Positions 8,087 to 18,894 are shown, numbered from the stretch's first letter. The stretch is 44,232 nucleotides of DNA from Nitrosomonas oligotropha (GCF_009833085.1 NZ_QRBZ01000045.1:1-44232); one strand, 5' to 3'. Made by a program: numbers and translations. The notes: generated by a model from the letters alone, not told the origin.

Positions 8087-8539
8087 ATGTACCTCGATAA
8101 AATTTACGTATTACAAACGGGTGTAAGTCTTAAAGTTTCTACCCTGGCGTTGCAGGAATTGATTGCCAAAGCTATTAACACAAGAAAATTTCCCGAGCTT
8201 CAGAGCATTCGCAGTACGACGGATTTATACGCTTATCTGTCGGTTGTCGTTTGCGCTGGCGCGGAGGATTTGATCAAGAGGCGGCAGCGTTGGATTAATC
8301 ATAAAACCAAAGCGGACCTGATCGCCGGTCAGCCGGTTCCATTCAATACTTTCTGCAATCTCTTCTGGCGTAATCTCGACGAAGATGATCCGGATGGCGA
8401 TGAATGGCAACAATTGATTGCCAGCGACGAGTTTTATTCGCAACTGACCATGCTGCTGCACAAACTGCGGGTTGCCGAACGTAACTTGCAGCAATATAGC
8501 GGTAGTGCCATTCTTGATTTTAATCTCGGCTCGGCTTGA
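8087..8539 (+). CDS. Hypothetical soluble protein, 150 aa
   Basis: Not recognised. The sequence is mostly helical with mixed charge, no signal peptide, no membrane segment and no Cys-based metal site (two isolated Cys). A central stretch, NLFWRNLDEDDPDGDEW, is strongly acidic, and the C-terminal part QLTMLLHKLRVAERNLQQY is likely a long amphipathic helix. Codon use and base composition resemble the neighbours, and the frame is open for 150 codons, so it is probably real. No Shine-Dalgarno is obvious before the ATG. It stands alone between the phosphoribosyltransferase and a convergent PEP-CTERM gene; no function is proposed. Confidence 0.6.
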   Translation: MYLDKIYVLQTGVSLKVSTLALQELIAKAINTRKFPELQSIRSTTDLYAYLSVVVCAGAEDLIKRRQRWINHKTKADLIAGQPVPFNTFCNLFWRNLDEDDPDGDEWQQLIASDEFYSQLTMLLHKLRVAERNLQQYSGSAILDFNLGSA

Positions 8540-8608
8540 GTAAGTAGTATGACAAGAAACAGTTAAAAGACCACGCTGTTTTAAGCAATGCCGGATTCGA
8601 TATCCGAT

Positions 8609-9193
8609 TTATTTTTTGCGGCGAATGGTCGCACCGAGTAATCCCAATCCGATCAGTAACATCGCATAGGTTTCAGGTTCCGGAACCGGTGAAACGTACC
8701 ATGCGGAATCCGGTGAAAATTTTGTTGCTTGAACGTGCAACGCTAACTGGCCATCAATCGGTAAAGGATCCGATCCCAAACCACTTACATGCCATGTTAC
8801 TGATTCATTGGCCGTCAGTCTGTCCGATGACCCGCCACTACCAAAATCGTAGCGGAAATTAAAACTTCCACCTGGGCCGCCGCCATTAGCCGGATCGACC
8901 ACAGTCACGCCCCCGCCTAAATCGGTTGAGCTGGATGCGGGTTCTGTGCCTACCACTGCCATTGTGCCTATAAATGAATCCGTGCCGAAGATTGCATTTA
9001 AATCTAATGTAGTCAGTGTAAATGTCCAGTTTCCTCCACCATCATCGGTAGCACTCAGATCGGCAAAGTGAACATTCGCAGGGCCGCCACCGGATAGCAG
9101 TTGGCCAAATGAATAGGTATTTGCTTGAACACCGCTTCCAAAGACGAGAGTACCCGTTGCAATAATCGCTATTGCTAGTTTTTTTAGTATCAT
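8609..9193 (-). CDS. PEP-CTERM sorting domain protein, 194 aa
   Basis: An exported protein with a signal peptide (LKKLAIAIIATGTLVFGSGVQA, cut near residue 24) and a C-terminal PEP-CTERM tail: VPEPETYAMLLIGLGLLGA followed by an Arg/Lys cluster. PEP-CTERM tails are recognised and cut by an exosortase in bacteria that make exopolysaccharide. The middle is Gly/Ser/Thr-rich with beta character and no catalytic motif. The start is the Met with AAGGAGC six bases upstream; the frame continues upstream without support. An inverted repeat at 9282-9309 lies about 90-115 bases upstream. Confidence 0.88.
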   Translation of the reverse strand: MILKKLAIAIIATGTLVFGSGVQANTYSFGQLLSGGGPANVHFADLSATDDGGGNWTFTLTTLDLNAIFGTDSFIGTMAVVGTEPASSSTDLGGGVTVVDPANGGGPGGSFNFRYDFGSGGSSDRLTANESVTWHVSGLGSDPLPIDGQLALHVQATKFSPDSAWYVSPVPEPETYAMLLIGLGLLGATIRRKK

Positions 9194-9281
9194 GTTCTGC
9201 TCCTTTTTATATTGCAGATTTGTGGTATTACCATTCCTGAATTCAGAATGCTCACAAAATAAAAGCATGAGTCATTCCGAA

Positions 9282-9309
9282 TCTAGGCGCTTTTGATTAT
9301 GTGCCTAGA
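9282..9309. promoter_or_regulatory. Inverted repeat TCTAGGC-N14-GCCTAGA upstream of a PEP-CTERM gene
   Basis: Two exact 7-bp arms with a 14-base spacer lie upstream of the PEP-CTERM gene that starts at 9193 on the minus strand. Similar CTAG-centred words occur near 1089-1107. This could be a regulator binding site. No sigma54 -24/-12 pair was found with it. Confidence 0.3.
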
Positions 9310-9535
9310 AAAATCTTATTGATATAGGATATGCTTATTTTTAGCTAAAATTAATGAGTTGTATTTGTAGGATAATTGGAGTTCTACCGCCGGTATGGCA
9401 TTTGGAAGCATGCTTGAGGCCGATTACGTGATGTCTTACAAGGTTGAATGGAGCGCGCTCAAGAAGTTTGCGCGTGAGTGCGCTGTGAAGTGATGCAGCG
9501 CGCGGTAATTTCCGGGAAATGTGCTTCGATCGTAA

Positions 9536-10474
9536 TTAAAGAGCCATTTCAGACCAATAACTATTCGACAGTAAACGCTTGGCCATTATTTCCTGTTTTG
9601 CTGTGATTTCGCCGAGTCCAATGAAGTGCTGGCGGTTATATAACCGTATTACTTCTCCGGCCGGCATAGTGTTGCTATCCGGTCGATATTCCACGGTACG
9701 CCCTTGTTGCAGCAGTAATGCCGGCTGATCGTCCAGCGTGACTGCCGGGTATGCCTGCAATAAACAATCGACCGGCAGTAAACACGCATCTCTCTCGATA
9801 GCGTTTATTTCCTCCAGCGCCGATAGCGTGTGCGCTTGAGATACCGGGAAACGATCGATAGCGGTGCGGCGCAAACTCAGCAGGTACGCGCCACCGTATC
9901 CCAGTGCCTTGCCGATATCTTCCGCCAGCGTCCGGATGTAAGTACCGGTGCCGCATTGAATAGTCAATTGCAATTCATTGTGCAGCAATGACTGGATCTG
10001 TATTCCGTGAATGATGACTTCACGCGCTTGCCGTTCAATGTCTTCGCCGTTTCTGGCATAAGCATACAGCGGTTTGCCTTGATGTTTAAGCGCGCTGTAC
10101 ATGGGCGGGGTCTGCATGATGGGACCTATAAAATCCTGTATGGCGTGTTCGCATTTGGAGAAAGCCGGATTGGGCACGGTTGCAGCCACTTGACTGATTT
10201 CGCCTTCCGCATCGCCCGTGGTGCTCATAAAACCCAGTTTCAGGGTTGTTTCGTAGGTTTTATTGGCGCCCAGTAGCACCGATGAGAACTTGGTGGCTTC
10301 GCCAAAACAGACCGGAAGCAATCCGGTTGCCAGGGGATCCAGTGTGCCGGTATGTCCGCATTTGGCTGCGGAGAAAAGGTGCTTGGCGACTTGGATGGCT
10401 TTGTTGGATGAAATATTGAGCGGTTTATCCAATAACAGAACACCGCTGATATTGCGTTTTGCTGGCTTAGTCAA
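9536..10474 (-). CDS. truB: tRNA pseudouridine(55) synthase TruB, 312 aa
   Basis: Converts U55 to pseudouridine in the T-loop of tRNAs and acts as a tRNA folding helper. The catalytic aspartate is Asp46 in HTGTLDPLATG; the GVLLLDKP strand near the N-terminus and the GTYIRTLAEDIG motif are also present. The C-terminal PUA-like part completes a normal length. The first codon is TTG at 10474: no ATG or GTG lies nearby in frame and the conserved N-terminus begins only a few residues later. It is the last gene of rimP-nusA-infB-rbfA-truB, 30 bases after rbfA. No clear terminator follows; only a short palindrome at 9508-9520 was seen. Confidence 0.96.
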   Translation of the reverse strand: MTKPAKRNISGVLLLDKPLNISSNKAIQVAKHLFSAAKCGHTGTLDPLATGLLPVCFGEATKFSSVLLGANKTYETTLKLGFMSTTGDAEGEISQVAATVPNPAFSKCEHAIQDFIGPIMQTPPMYSALKHQGKPLYAYARNGEDIERQAREVIIHGIQIQSLLHNELQLTIQCGTGTYIRTLAEDIGKALGYGGAYLLSLRRTAIDRFPVSQAHTLSALEEINAIERDACLLPVDCLLQAYPAVTLDDQPALLLQQGRTVEYRPDSNTMPAGEVIRLYNRQHFIGLGEITAKQEIMAKRLLSNSYWSEMAL

Positions 10475-10504
10475 ATGAATGCGGAGGTTTTATCAGTGCG
10501 GTGG

Positions 10505-10900
10505 TCAGCCGGTTTGTTCCGGATCCGGATCGAGATGGTGCGTCGCCTTGTCTTGCGCGATGGCGTCGTCGATTAATTTGGACAGACGGACGCCGCGCTC
10601 GACCGATGCATCAAAAACAAAGTGCAATTGCGGCGTGATTCGTAATTTCATCCGGTGAGCGAGATGGGTACGCAAAAAACCTCTGGCATGTTCCAACCCT
10701 TTTTCCACCAGCACATTCTCTTCTTTACTGCATAACGTGGTGTAAAAGACTTTGGCATAACTGTAATCGCGGGTTACTTCGACGGCTGTGATCGTGATTA
10801 GCCGTACACGGGGATCTTTGATTTCATTTTGTACCAAGTCCGCCAATTCCCGCTGTATTTGGTCGGCAACGCGCAGGGTACGGGAAAAATCTCTGGGCAT
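10505..10900 (-). CDS. rbfA: 30S ribosome-binding factor RbfA, 131 aa
   Basis: Assists late maturation of the 30S subunit, particularly the 5' end of 16S rRNA, and is needed for cold adaptation. The family features are the N-terminal helix RVADQIQRELADLVQNEIKD, the strand RLITITAVEVTRDYSYAKVF, and the KH-like ending with LHFVFDASVERGVRLSKLID. The length is typical. It lies 27 bases downstream of infB and 30 bases upstream of truB, the usual order in proteobacteria. Confidence 0.96.
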   Translation of the reverse strand: MPRDFSRTLRVADQIQRELADLVQNEIKDPRVRLITITAVEVTRDYSYAKVFYTTLCSKEENVLVEKGLEHARGFLRTHLAHRMKLRITPQLHFVFDASVERGVRLSKLIDDAIAQDKATHHLDPDPEQTG

Positions 10901-10927
10901 ATCGGCTATCGCGAACCAGGATACTGA

Positions 10928-13591
10928 TTACAGAGACCGTGCGGTCTCGACAATTTCATAAATTTCCAGTTGATCACCGACCTGAATATCATTGAAATTT
11001 TTTAGCGATAAACCGCATTCAAACCCTTCCCGGACTTCCCTGGCATCATCTTTGAAGCGTTTCAGCGAATCGAGCTCGCAGCTGTGGATCACCAGACCAT
11101 CTCGTAACACTCTGACGAGTGAGTTTCTTTTAACGATGCCATCGAGCACATAACATCCGGCAACCACACCCACTTTAGGAATGCGATAAATTTCACGGAT
11201 ATCGACAAGACCGATGATGCTTTCCTTGCGATCGGGTGACATCATGCCGGACAGTGCTGCTTTGATTTCATCAACCGCTTCGTAAATAATATTGTAGTAG
11301 CGCACATCGACGCCGCTGGAAGCGATCAATTTGCGCGCGCTTGCATCCGCGCGGACATTAAAGCCAATGATAACGGCTTTGGATGCCAGTGACAGATTGA
11401 CATCGGATTCGATAATCGCGCCCACGCCACTGTGGATGATATTGACCTTCACTTCGTCCGTGGAAATTTTCTGCAGCGCGTAAGCCAAGGCTTCACATGA
11501 GCCCTGCACATCGGCTTTGATGATCAAGGATAGGATTTTGACATCTTCTTGCTGATCAAAAACATTCTCAAGTTTTGCAGCCTGTTGCTTGGCGAGTTTC
11601 ACATCACGGTATTTACCTTGCCGGAATAATGCGATTTCCCGTGCTTTCCGCTCGTCATCGAGCACCAGCACGGTTTCACCGGCTTCGGGCACTTCGGATA
11701 ATCCTTGAATTTCAACCGGAATGGACGTTCCCGCCTGTTTGATCGCTTTACCATTTTCGTCGTTCATGCCGCGCACTTTGCCAAACACTGCACCCGCCAA
11801 TATCACATCGCCGCGATTCAGCGTTCCGGATTGCACCAAAATAGTTGCAACCGGGCCGCGGCCTTTATCGAGCCGTGATTCGATCACAACGCCTTTTGCA
11901 GCGGTTTTGGTCGGTGCTTTCAGCTCCAGCACTTCGGCTTGCAGTAATATGCTTTCCAGCAGGCTGTCGATGCCTTGGCCTGTTTTAGCCGATACTTCGA
12001 CGAACATCGTATCGCCGCCCCAATCTTCCGGAACTACTTCATGCGCAACCAGTTCGTGCCGGATCCGTTCGGGATTGGCTTCGGGTTTATCGATCTTATT
12101 GACGGCTACAATGATGGGAATCTTGGCTGCTTTGGCATGGTGAACGGCTTCGATGGTTTGCGGCATGACGCCATCATCCGCAGCTACGACAAGAATAACG
12201 ATATCCGTGATCTTGGTGCCGCGCGCGCGCATGGCCGTAAAGGCTTCATGCCCCGGGGTATCGAGAAAGGTGATCATGCCGTGATCGGTTTCCACATGGT
12301 AAGCGCCGATGTGCTGGGTTATTCCGCCCGCTTCACCACCGGCGACACGGGTGCGGCGAATATAGTCCAACAAAGAAGTTTTACCGTGATCGACGTGCCC
12401 CATGACCGTGACTACGGGTGCCCGTGGAAACAATTCAGCTTCACCGGTCGAGGATTCGTGATCGGCAAGAAAATTCTCGGGATTGTCGATCTCGGCATAC
12501 TTGGCGATATGGCCCATTTCTTCGACGACAATCATGGCCGTATCCTGATCCAGCATTTGATTGATGGTCACCATGCTGCCCATTTTCATCAATACTTTGA
12601 TGACGTCGGCGGCTTTTACGGACATTTTTTGTGCAAGAGCGCCTACGGAAATGGTTTCGGGCACCATGATATCGCGCACGATCGGTTCCGTCGGTGCGGA
12701 AAAGGCGTGCATATTCTGTTCTTCGGCATGCGCCGGTTTACTATGTTTTTCCCTGCGCGTACGCCAGCCTTGTTGACCGTTGGTAAGATCGCCACGGGTT
12801 TTGACGCCGCGTTTTTTTGTGGCTTCATCTTTCCAGACGACTTGCTGCTTGGCCTGTTTTTTCTTTTTCTCGACTTTTTCTTCCGGTTTCACCGCCGGTT
12901 TGTGCAGTGTTCCATCGGTCGAAGCGGCTTGGGTATCATCCGCGCGTTGTTCGGTTCCGGCTTTCTTGGCAGTGGTTGACGGATTGTTGATTTCTGCTTC
13001 CGCAGGCGTCGCCAGTCCCTGTTTGATTGCTCCCGGTGCTGCTTCAGCTTCAGTGGCTTTTTCCGGTTCCGCCGCGGCTTTGTTGATAGCGTCGGTAGAT
13101 TCGGGTTTCTTGCGCGCTCTTTTCTGTTTAATCTCTTCAGCCTGGCGCGCCATCAATTCCGCTTGCTTGCGCGCCTCTTCGCTGCGCAGAGCCAGCTGTT
13201 CCGCATCAATGATGGAGACCGGTTCCTTGCTCGGCGGACTGACGTCCTCCAGCGGCTTGGCGGTTTCTTGGGCAGTTTCAGCTTCAGCCGGCATGTCAGG
13301 TTTTGTCAGCACGCGTCTTTTTCTGACTTCCACTTGAATCGTCCGTGCCCGGCCCGTGCTATCGGATTTTCTTATTTCGGAAGTTTGGCGGCGTGTTAAC
13401 GTGACTTTGCTGCGGGTCTCAGTGGTGCCATGAGTTTTTCTTAGATAATCCAGTAACTGCGCTTTATCTTGCTCGGTTAAACTGTCTTCCGCCAGCGTTT
13501 TTTTTACGCCGGCAGCTTTAAGTTGTTCCAGCAAAACTGCCGGTAACAAACCCAGTTCATTAGCAAATTGTTCCACACTCATTTGAGCCAT
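10928..13591 (-). CDS. infB: Translation initiation factor IF-2, 887 aa
   Basis: GTPase that brings fMet-tRNA to the start codon and joins the ribosomal subunits. Order: IF2N domain (about 1-52), a long Lys/Glu/Ala-rich linker (about 100-300), a second IF2N segment, G domain with G1 GHVDHGKT (398-405), G3 DTPGH (444-448) and G4 NKID (498-501), then domains II to IV ending in the tRNA-binding C-terminus. Residue 4 is an in-frame Met that could also start translation. The gene is separated from nusA by 87 bases that hold a stem-loop. The length is normal for gram-negative IF-2. Confidence 0.97.
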   Translation of the reverse strand: MAQMSVEQFANELGLLPAVLLEQLKAAGVKKTLAEDSLTEQDKAQLLDYLRKTHGTTETRSKVTLTRRQTSEIRKSDSTGRARTIQVEVRKRRVLTKPDMPAEAETAQETAKPLEDVSPPSKEPVSIIDAEQLALRSEEARKQAELMARQAEEIKQKRARKKPESTDAINKAAAEPEKATEAEAAPGAIKQGLATPAEAEINNPSTTAKKAGTEQRADDTQAASTDGTLHKPAVKPEEKVEKKKKQAKQQVVWKDEATKKRGVKTRGDLTNGQQGWRTRREKHSKPAHAEEQNMHAFSAPTEPIVRDIMVPETISVGALAQKMSVKAADVIKVLMKMGSMVTINQMLDQDTAMIVVEEMGHIAKYAEIDNPENFLADHESSTGEAELFPRAPVVTVMGHVDHGKTSLLDYIRRTRVAGGEAGGITQHIGAYHVETDHGMITFLDTPGHEAFTAMRARGTKITDIVILVVAADDGVMPQTIEAVHHAKAAKIPIIVAVNKIDKPEANPERIRHELVAHEVVPEDWGGDTMFVEVSAKTGQGIDSLLESILLQAEVLELKAPTKTAAKGVVIESRLDKGRGPVATILVQSGTLNRGDVILAGAVFGKVRGMNDENGKAIKQAGTSIPVEIQGLSEVPEAGETVLVLDDERKAREIALFRQGKYRDVKLAKQQAAKLENVFDQQEDVKILSLIIKADVQGSCEALAYALQKISTDEVKVNIIHSGVGAIIESDVNLSLASKAVIIGFNVRADASARKLIASSGVDVRYYNIIYEAVDEIKAALSGMMSPDRKESIIGLVDIREIYRIPKVGVVAGCYVLDGIVKRNSLVRVLRDGLVIHSCELDSLKRFKDDAREVREGFECGLSLKNFNDIQVGDQLEIYEIVETARSL

Positions 13592-13644
13592 TTATAACCC
13601 TTCAACAAACAAAACGACAAGCAGGCTTCCGGAAATAAACAACA

Positions 13645-13671
13645 ACCCGGTTAATTTATTACTAACCGGGT
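13645..13671 (-). terminator. Stem-loop with T-rich tail between nusA and infB
   Basis: ACCCGGTTA and TAACCGGGT form a perfect 9-bp stem with a nine-base AT-rich loop. On the minus strand it is followed by TTGTTG and then TTTATTT, so it could act as a partial intrinsic terminator or attenuator lowering infB relative to nusA. It could equally protect the 3' end of a processed nusA message. Confidence 0.45.
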
Positions 13672-13678
13672 GTTTAAA

Positions 13679-15151
13679 TCAAGTAAACCATGGTTCACGT
13701 GCTTTGATAATTAATTGATTTGCACGTTCAATATCAATACCGGTTATCTCAACCAGATCATCGGCGGCCAGATCGGCCAAATCGGCTTGTGTATTAATAC
13801 CTTTTGCCGCCAGCTCGCGCACGATATTAATATCCATACCTTCTATGGCAAGCAAATCTTCCGCGACATGTTCAACTTTTTCTTCACTCGCAATGGCATC
13901 CGTGAGCAACACGTTACGCGCACGATTGCGGATCTCGGTGACTGTTTCTTCATCCAAGGATTCGATTTCCAGCATCTCGTTCAGTGGCACGTAAGCCACT
14001 TCTTCCAGCGTAACGAAGCCTTCTTGCACAAGAATTTCCGCGATCTCTTCGTCGACATCGAGTTTCTGCATAAAGAGCTGGCAGATTTGCGATGATTCTT
14101 GCTCATGCTTGGTTTTGGATTCTTCCACCGTCATGATGTTAAGTTCCCAGCCGGTCAACTCGGAAGCCAAGCGCACATTTTGTCCGCCGCGGCCGATGGC
14201 TTGCGCCAGATTATCATCATCGACCACGATGTCCATGCTGTGCTTTTCTTCGTCGACCATGATACTGCTGATTTCTGCGGGCGCCAGCGCATTGATGATA
14301 AAAGTTGCGGGATCGTCCGACCACAGCACGATATCAACGCGTTCACCGGCCAGTTCACTGATGACCGCCTGAACTCTGGAGCCACGCATGCCGACACAGG
14401 TGCCAATTGGGTCGACACGCTGATCGTTCGATTTGACGGCAATCTTCGCGCGCGATCCGGGATCACGGGCTGCCGCTTTGATTTCCAGCAGACCTTCCTC
14501 AATCTCCGGCACTTCCAGTTCAAACAATTTCATCAGAAATTCAGGGGAGTTGCGCGAGAGCTTTAATTGCGGCCCTCTGGCAGCGCGATCCACTTTATGC
14601 AAATAAGCCCGGACCCGGTCACCGACACGTAGGTTTTCTTTCGGTATCATCTGGTCGCGAGGGAGTTCCGCTTCGATCTTGCCGGATTCGATAATGGCAT
14701 TGCCACGTTCCATGCGCTTAATCGCGCCGGTAACTAAATAATCTCCGCGTTCCAGGAAATCATTCAATGTTTGCTCACGTTCGGCGTCGCGTATTTTCTG
14801 GAAAATGACTTGTTTTGCGGCTTGCGCGCCGATACGTCCGAACTCGATGGGTTCCAGCGGTTTTTCCAGAAAATTGCCAACCTGAATATCCGCATCGGTT
14901 TCTGCCGCATCACTTAAGGCAATCTGGCGCTCAGGATCTTCCACGGCGCCATCTTCAACGACCAGCCAGCGGCGGAAGGATTGGTGATCTCCTGTGGCTC
15001 TGTCAATAGAAACCCGAGTCTCGATATCCTCTTGAAATCGTTTTTTCGTAGCGGATGCCAATGCGAGCTCCAGCGCAGTGAAAACAATTTCTTTTTCCAC
15101 CGCTTTCTCGCGTGCCAATGCATCAACCAACAGTAAAATTTCGCGGCTCAT
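13679..15151 (-). CDS. nusA: Transcription termination/antitermination factor NusA, 490 aa
   Basis: Binds RNA polymerase and nascent RNA, modulating pausing, termination and antitermination. Order: N-terminal RNA polymerase-binding domain (1-130), S1 domain (about 135-200), KH1 and KH2 with GxxG loops GMRGSR and GRGGQN (about 250-345), and two C-terminal acidic repeats (about 360-490). GGAGG lies just before the ATG. The gene follows rimP by 24 bases. NusA is known in E. coli to repress its own operon through leader terminators, and a terminator-like hairpin exists here upstream of rimP. Confidence 0.97.
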   Translation of the reverse strand: MSREILLLVDALAREKAVEKEIVFTALELALASATKKRFQEDIETRVSIDRATGDHQSFRRWLVVEDGAVEDPERQIALSDAAETDADIQVGNFLEKPLEPIEFGRIGAQAAKQVIFQKIRDAEREQTLNDFLERGDYLVTGAIKRMERGNAIIESGKIEAELPRDQMIPKENLRVGDRVRAYLHKVDRAARGPQLKLSRNSPEFLMKLFELEVPEIEEGLLEIKAAARDPGSRAKIAVKSNDQRVDPIGTCVGMRGSRVQAVISELAGERVDIVLWSDDPATFIINALAPAEISSIMVDEEKHSMDIVVDDDNLAQAIGRGGQNVRLASELTGWELNIMTVEESKTKHEQESSQICQLFMQKLDVDEEIAEILVQEGFVTLEEVAYVPLNEMLEIESLDEETVTEIRNRARNVLLTDAIASEEKVEHVAEDLLAIEGMDINIVRELAAKGINTQADLADLAADDLVEITGIDIERANQLIIKAREPWFT

Positions 15152-15175
15152 AGTCCTCCAGCCAAATCTATATAC

Positions 15176-15604
15176 CTACAATTTTGGAACCAAACGCGCT
15201 TTTCCAAGGTTACTCAATTCAAGATCAAGCAATTTTCCTTCGCTTTCCAGTTTTATTATGCCATTATTTATTTCCCGCAAAACTCCCACAAAATTCCGTT
15301 GCCCTTGAATCGGGATGCGCAGTTTTAGTTTGACCGTTTCTCCTTTGAAACGGATAAAATCCGCTTCTTTCCGCAACGGCCTGTCTAATCCGGGCGATGA
15401 CACTTCCAGCCGGCCGTAATCGATGTTTTCAACTGCAAACAACCGGCTGAGATGATTGCTGATTGCTACACAATCATCAATGTTAATACCGCCCTCTTTG
15501 TCGACAAATATTCTTAATAATTTGTTGTGTGCTAGCCGTTCCACTTCAACCAACTCGTAGCCCATTCCTTGCAGAGTCGATTCCAATAATTCCTCTAATA
15601 CCAT
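15176..15604 (-). CDS. rimP: Ribosome maturation factor RimP, 142 aa
   Basis: Needed for 30S subunit maturation. The N-terminal domain has the family strand GYELVEVE and the helix [14 protein letters not shown]; the middle motif [10 protein letters not shown] is diagnostic; the C-terminal SH3-like domain follows with [15 protein letters not shown]. The frame is open 29 codons further upstream, but that part runs through a terminator hairpin and lacks a ribosome-binding site, so the start is set at MVLEE with GTGGGG just upstream. First gene of the nusA-infB operon; no initiator tRNA gene precedes it, unlike E. coli. Confidence 0.95.
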   Translation of the reverse strand: MVLEELLESTLQGMGYELVEVERLAHNKLLRIFVDKEGGINIDDCVAISNHLSRLFAVENIDYGRLEVSSPGLDRPLRKEADFIRFKGETVKLKLRIPIQGQRNFVGVLREINNGIIKLESEGKLLDLELSNLGKARLVPKL

Positions 15605-15624
15605 AGCCCCACCACAAATAAAAA

Positions 15625-15643
15625 ATGGGCTGAAAAAGCCCAT
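15625..15643 (-). terminator. Terminator-like hairpin in the rimP-nusA leader
   Basis: ATGGGCT and AGCCCAT pair perfectly around a short A/T loop. On the minus strand the stem is followed by TTTTTTATTT, a standard intrinsic terminator arrangement. It ends about 20 bases before the rimP start codon, so any transcript of the operon must pass it. This suggests attenuation, plausibly with NusA feedback as in E. coli, though termination of an unseen upstream transcript is also possible. Confidence 0.65.
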
Positions 15644-15879
15644 CGAATTTATTGATTGTATTTTAACAAATATTTGTGAAATAGGAAACATAAACTTTCG
15701 CCAGAGGTAATATTTCCGGCGATTTTCAGTGCTTTACCGGCATTCTCCGGATGGCTTGTTTGATGATATTTTGGCAGCGCAGTTTTTAACCGGCTCGAAA
15801 TTAAGAGGTATAAGGCGCCTGGAGCCAATGATACAATTCGGTCTCAGTGTATTGAATGAATGAATACCGGAGATAGTGC

Positions 15880-17850
15880 ATGTCGACGATTGAATCAGTT
15901 TTAAATGAAACCCGTATTTTTCCGCCCTCTGATGAATTTTCCAGTCAGGCCAATGTATCCAGCTTTCAGGCCTATCAAGCTTTGTGTGCGGAAGCGGAGC
16001 AGGACTATCAGCATTTCTGGGCTAAGCGGGCGAAAGAGCGGATTCTTTGGCACAAGCCTTTTACGCAAATACTGGATGATCGCAATGCACCGTTTTACAA
16101 ATGGTTCGCCGATGGTGAGTTAAACGTTTCCTATAACTGCCTGGACCGGCATCTGGCAACCCAGGCGGATAAAACCGCCATTATTTTTGAGTCCGACGAC
16201 GGCGAGGTGATACGGTCGACCTACCGTGATCTCCATCAACGGGTTTGCCAGCTCGCCAATGCATTGAAAGCACGCAATATCAAGAAAGGTGATCGGGTCG
16301 TTATTTATATGCCGATGCGTATTGAGGCGGTGGTTGCCATGCAAGCCTGCGCCCGTATCGGCGCGATTCACTCCGTGGTATTCGGCGGTTTTTCCGCCAA
16401 AAGCCTGCACGAGCGCATTCACGACGCCGGTGCCGTAGCGATTATCACTGCCGATGAGCAGGTGCGCGGCGGCAAGCATCATCCGCTCAAGGCGACCGTT
16501 GACGAAGCCATGCGCATGAATGACATAACATCGGTGCAATTGATCGTGGTGTATCAACGCACCGGCGGGGATATTCCGTTTAATCCGCCGCGCGATGTCT
16601 GGTGGCATGAGATTACCCGGAACGCCGGTAGCGAATGCGAACCGGAATGGGTCGACGCCGAGCATCCTTTGTTTACGCTGTATACCTCCGGATCGACCGG
16701 TAAGCCCAAGGGTGTTCAGCATTCCAGCGCGGGTTATTTGCTGGGCACTATCGTTAGCATGCAATGGATTTTTGACTATAAACCGACGGATATTTTTTGG
16801 TGTACGGCCGATGTCGGCTGGATCACCGGTCATAGCTATGTCACATACGGACCGCTGGCCATGGGCGCGACTCAAGTGATTTTCGAGGGAATTCCCACCT
16901 ATCCGCACGCCGGACGTTTCTGGGAAATCATCCAGAAGCATAAAGTGGCTACCTTTTATACCGCGCCCACGGCCATCCGCTCGTTGATTAAACTGGGCGG
17001 AGATCTGCCCGCGCAGTACGATCTGTCGTCGTTGCGCTTATTGGGTTCGGTCGGGGAGCCGATCAATCCCGAAGCCTGGATGTGGTTTTATGAAAAAGTA
17101 GGGCGGTCGCGTTGCCCCATTGTCGATACCTGGTGGCAGACGGAAACCGGCTGCCATATGATCGCGCCCACACCGGGCGCAGTTGCGCTCAAGCCCGGTT
17201 CCTGCACGTTTCCGTTACCGGGAATTTTCGCGGCGATTGTCGATGAAGCCGGTCACGAGGTCGAAAACGGCAAGGGCGGCTTCCTGGTGATTAAAAAGCC
17301 TTTCCCTTCACAAATACGCACTCTGTGGGGTGATCCGGAGCGTTTCAAGAAAGCGTATTTTCCGGAAGATACCGGTCATGGAAAATATTATCTGGCGGGC
17401 GACTCCGCTTACCGCGATAAGGATGGCTACTTCTGGATCATGGGGCGTATCGATGACGTGTTGAACGTTTCCGGGCATCGCTTGGGCACGATGGAAATTG
17501 AATCGGCTTTGGTTGCCCATCCTTTGGTGGCGGAAGCGGCGGTGGTTGGCAAGCCGCATGAGATCAAAGGTGAAGCGGTGATTGCGTTTGTTGTATTGAA
17601 AGGCAAATATCCGCATGGCGAAGAAGTGGCGCAGATCACGGATACTTTGCGTGACTGGGTGGCGAAGGAGATCGGCCCGATTGCCAAGCCCGACGAAATC
17701 CGTTTCGGAGAAAATCTGCCCAAGACACGATCGGGAAAAATCATGCGCCGGTTATTGCGCACGCTTGCCAAAGGCGAGGAAATCACACAGGATATTTCCA
17801 CGCTGGAAAACCCGGCGATTCTTGAGCAATTGAAATATCCGTCCAAATAA
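15880..17850 (+). CDS. acs: Acetyl-CoA synthetase, AMP-forming, 656 aa
   Basis: Activates acetate to acetyl-CoA through acetyl-AMP. Features: the ATP-binding P-loop-like motif [11 protein letters not shown], the WWQTETG motif whose Trp shapes a small acetate pocket, the [16 protein letters not shown] hinge region, and Lys620 in PKTRSGK, the residue that is acetylated for control in this family. The length of 656 is normal. GGAGA precedes the ATG. Propionyl-CoA synthetase is the main alternative, but its length and pocket motifs fit less well. A metallo-beta-lactamase-fold gene follows 44 bases downstream and may be co-transcribed. Confidence 0.93.
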   Translation: MSTIESVLNETRIFPPSDEFSSQANVSSFQAYQALCAEAEQDYQHFWAKRAKERILWHKPFTQILDDRNAPFYKWFADGELNVSYNCLDRHLATQADKTAIIFESDDGEVIRSTYRDLHQRVCQLANALKARNIKKGDRVVIYMPMRIEAVVAMQACARIGAIHSVVFGGFSAKSLHERIHDAGAVAIITADEQVRGGKHHPLKATVDEAMRMNDITSVQLIVVYQRTGGDIPFNPPRDVWWHEITRNAGSECEPEWVDAEHPLFTLYTSGSTGKPKGVQHSSAGYLLGTIVSMQWIFDYKPTDIFWCTADVGWITGHSYVTYGPLAMGATQVIFEGIPTYPHAGRFWEIIQKHKVATFYTAPTAIRSLIKLGGDLPAQYDLSSLRLLGSVGEPINPEAWMWFYEKVGRSRCPIVDTWWQTETGCHMIAPTPGAVALKPGSCTFPLPGIFAAIVDEAGHEVENGKGGFLVIKKPFPSQIRTLWGDPERFKKAYFPEDTGHGKYYLAGDSAYRDKDGYFWIMGRIDDVLNVSGHRLGTMEIESALVAHPLVAEAAVVGKPHEIKGEAVIAFVVLKGKYPHGEEVAQITDTLRDWVAKEIGPIAKPDEIRFGENLPKTRSGKIMRRLLRTLAKGEEITQDISTLENPAILEQLKYPSK

Positions 17851-17894
17851 CATTCAACATTACCCTTTAAGGTTCAAGAAAAAACCGGAACAAT

Positions 17895-18860
17895 ATGTCA
17901 TTACCGTTAGTTATAGATTATGAACATGGCATCAGTGCCATTGATGCGCAGTTTCACCGCCCCAAACGCGCGGCGATTCACCTGATTGTCGAAAAAGGCG
18001 CGGCCGCGCTGGTGGATACCGGCACTTCGTTTTCCATTCCCGGTGTCATCGCGTCGCTCGAACACAAGCACATTGCTGTTGAGGATGTTGCTTATGTCAT
18101 CTTGACGCATATCCATCTCGATCATGCCGGTGGCGCGAGCGAGTGTATGCGGCTTTTTCCCAATGCCGAACTGGTTGTGCATCCACGCGGCGCGAGCCAT
18201 ATGGCGAATCCGGCGCGGCTGGTCGCCGGTGCCATGGGAGTTTATGGCGAGGCTGAATTCAAGCGCGTGTACGGTGAGATCTATCCGATCGATGCCGCGC
18301 GGATTATTGAAGCGCCGGATGAAAGCCGTATCGATCTGAACGGACGCTCATTACTGTTTCTCGATACGCCGGGGCATGCGCGCCACCATAATTGCATTTT
18401 CGATGAGCGCAGCCAGTCTTTTTTCACCGGCGATACATTCGGCGTTTCGTACCGGGAATTCGACGCTAATGGCTTGGAATTTGTTTTCCCGACCACCTCG
18501 CCGGTGCAATTCGATCCTGCCGCAGCGCACGCTTCGATTGACCGCATTATGCGCTATCAACCACGCTACGCTTATCTGACCCACTATAGCCAGATCGGCA
18601 ATCTCGCGCACCATGCGCAATCCCTACATGAATTGCTTGATGCGCACGTCGAAATTGCGCAACGCGCAAAAAATGCTGAAGACCGCCAAGCGGTAATTTC
18701 AAAAGCTTTACGGGAAATACTGCTGCAACGGCTGACACAGCAGGGTTGCCGGTTGCTGCTGGATGCGATTGATGAGCTTCTGCGCTCGGATATCCGGTTG
18801 AATACACAAGGGCTGATTCATTGGCTCGATCAACCGACGGAGCGTTTCAAACAGCTTTGA
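17895..18860 (+). CDS. Metallo-beta-lactamase-fold hydrolase, 321 aa
   Basis: A soluble dinuclear metal hydrolase with every expected ligand: H72-x-H74-x-D76-H77 in THIHLDHAGG, His161 in TPGHARHH, Asp180 in FTGDTFG and His230 in YLTHYSQ. The C-terminal 80 residues form an extra helical region not used for metal binding. This family hydrolyses thioesters, lactones or phosphodiesters; the substrate here is unknown, but its place behind acs would suit a thioester substrate. It ends before a bidirectional terminator. Confidence 0.85.
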   Translation: MSLPLVIDYEHGISAIDAQFHRPKRAAIHLIVEKGAAALVDTGTSFSIPGVIASLEHKHIAVEDVAYVILTHIHLDHAGGASECMRLFPNAELVVHPRGASHMANPARLVAGAMGVYGEAEFKRVYGEIYPIDAARIIEAPDESRIDLNGRSLLFLDTPGHARHHNCIFDERSQSFFTGDTFGVSYREFDANGLEFVFPTTSPVQFDPAAAHASIDRIMRYQPRYAYLTHYSQIGNLAHHAQSLHELLDAHVEIAQRAKNAEDRQAVISKALREILLQRLTQQGCRLLLDAIDELLRSDIRLNTQGLIHWLDQPTERFKQL

Positions 18861-18894
18861 TTGGAAAAAGACCAGTCTTGGCAGCCGAATAGAA

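Noticed and set aside
9194..9360. Sigma54 promoter for PEP-CTERM genes
   Set aside because: Some bacteria use RpoN for such genes, but no TGGC-N8-TTGC-type pair was found here or upstream of the other PEP-CTERM genes.
9395..9493. 32-codon plus-strand frame with MSYKVEWSALKKF, faintly like a ParE/RelE toxin start
   Set aside because: Too short and stops after about 20 residues of weak similarity; it may be a remnant but is not supportable.
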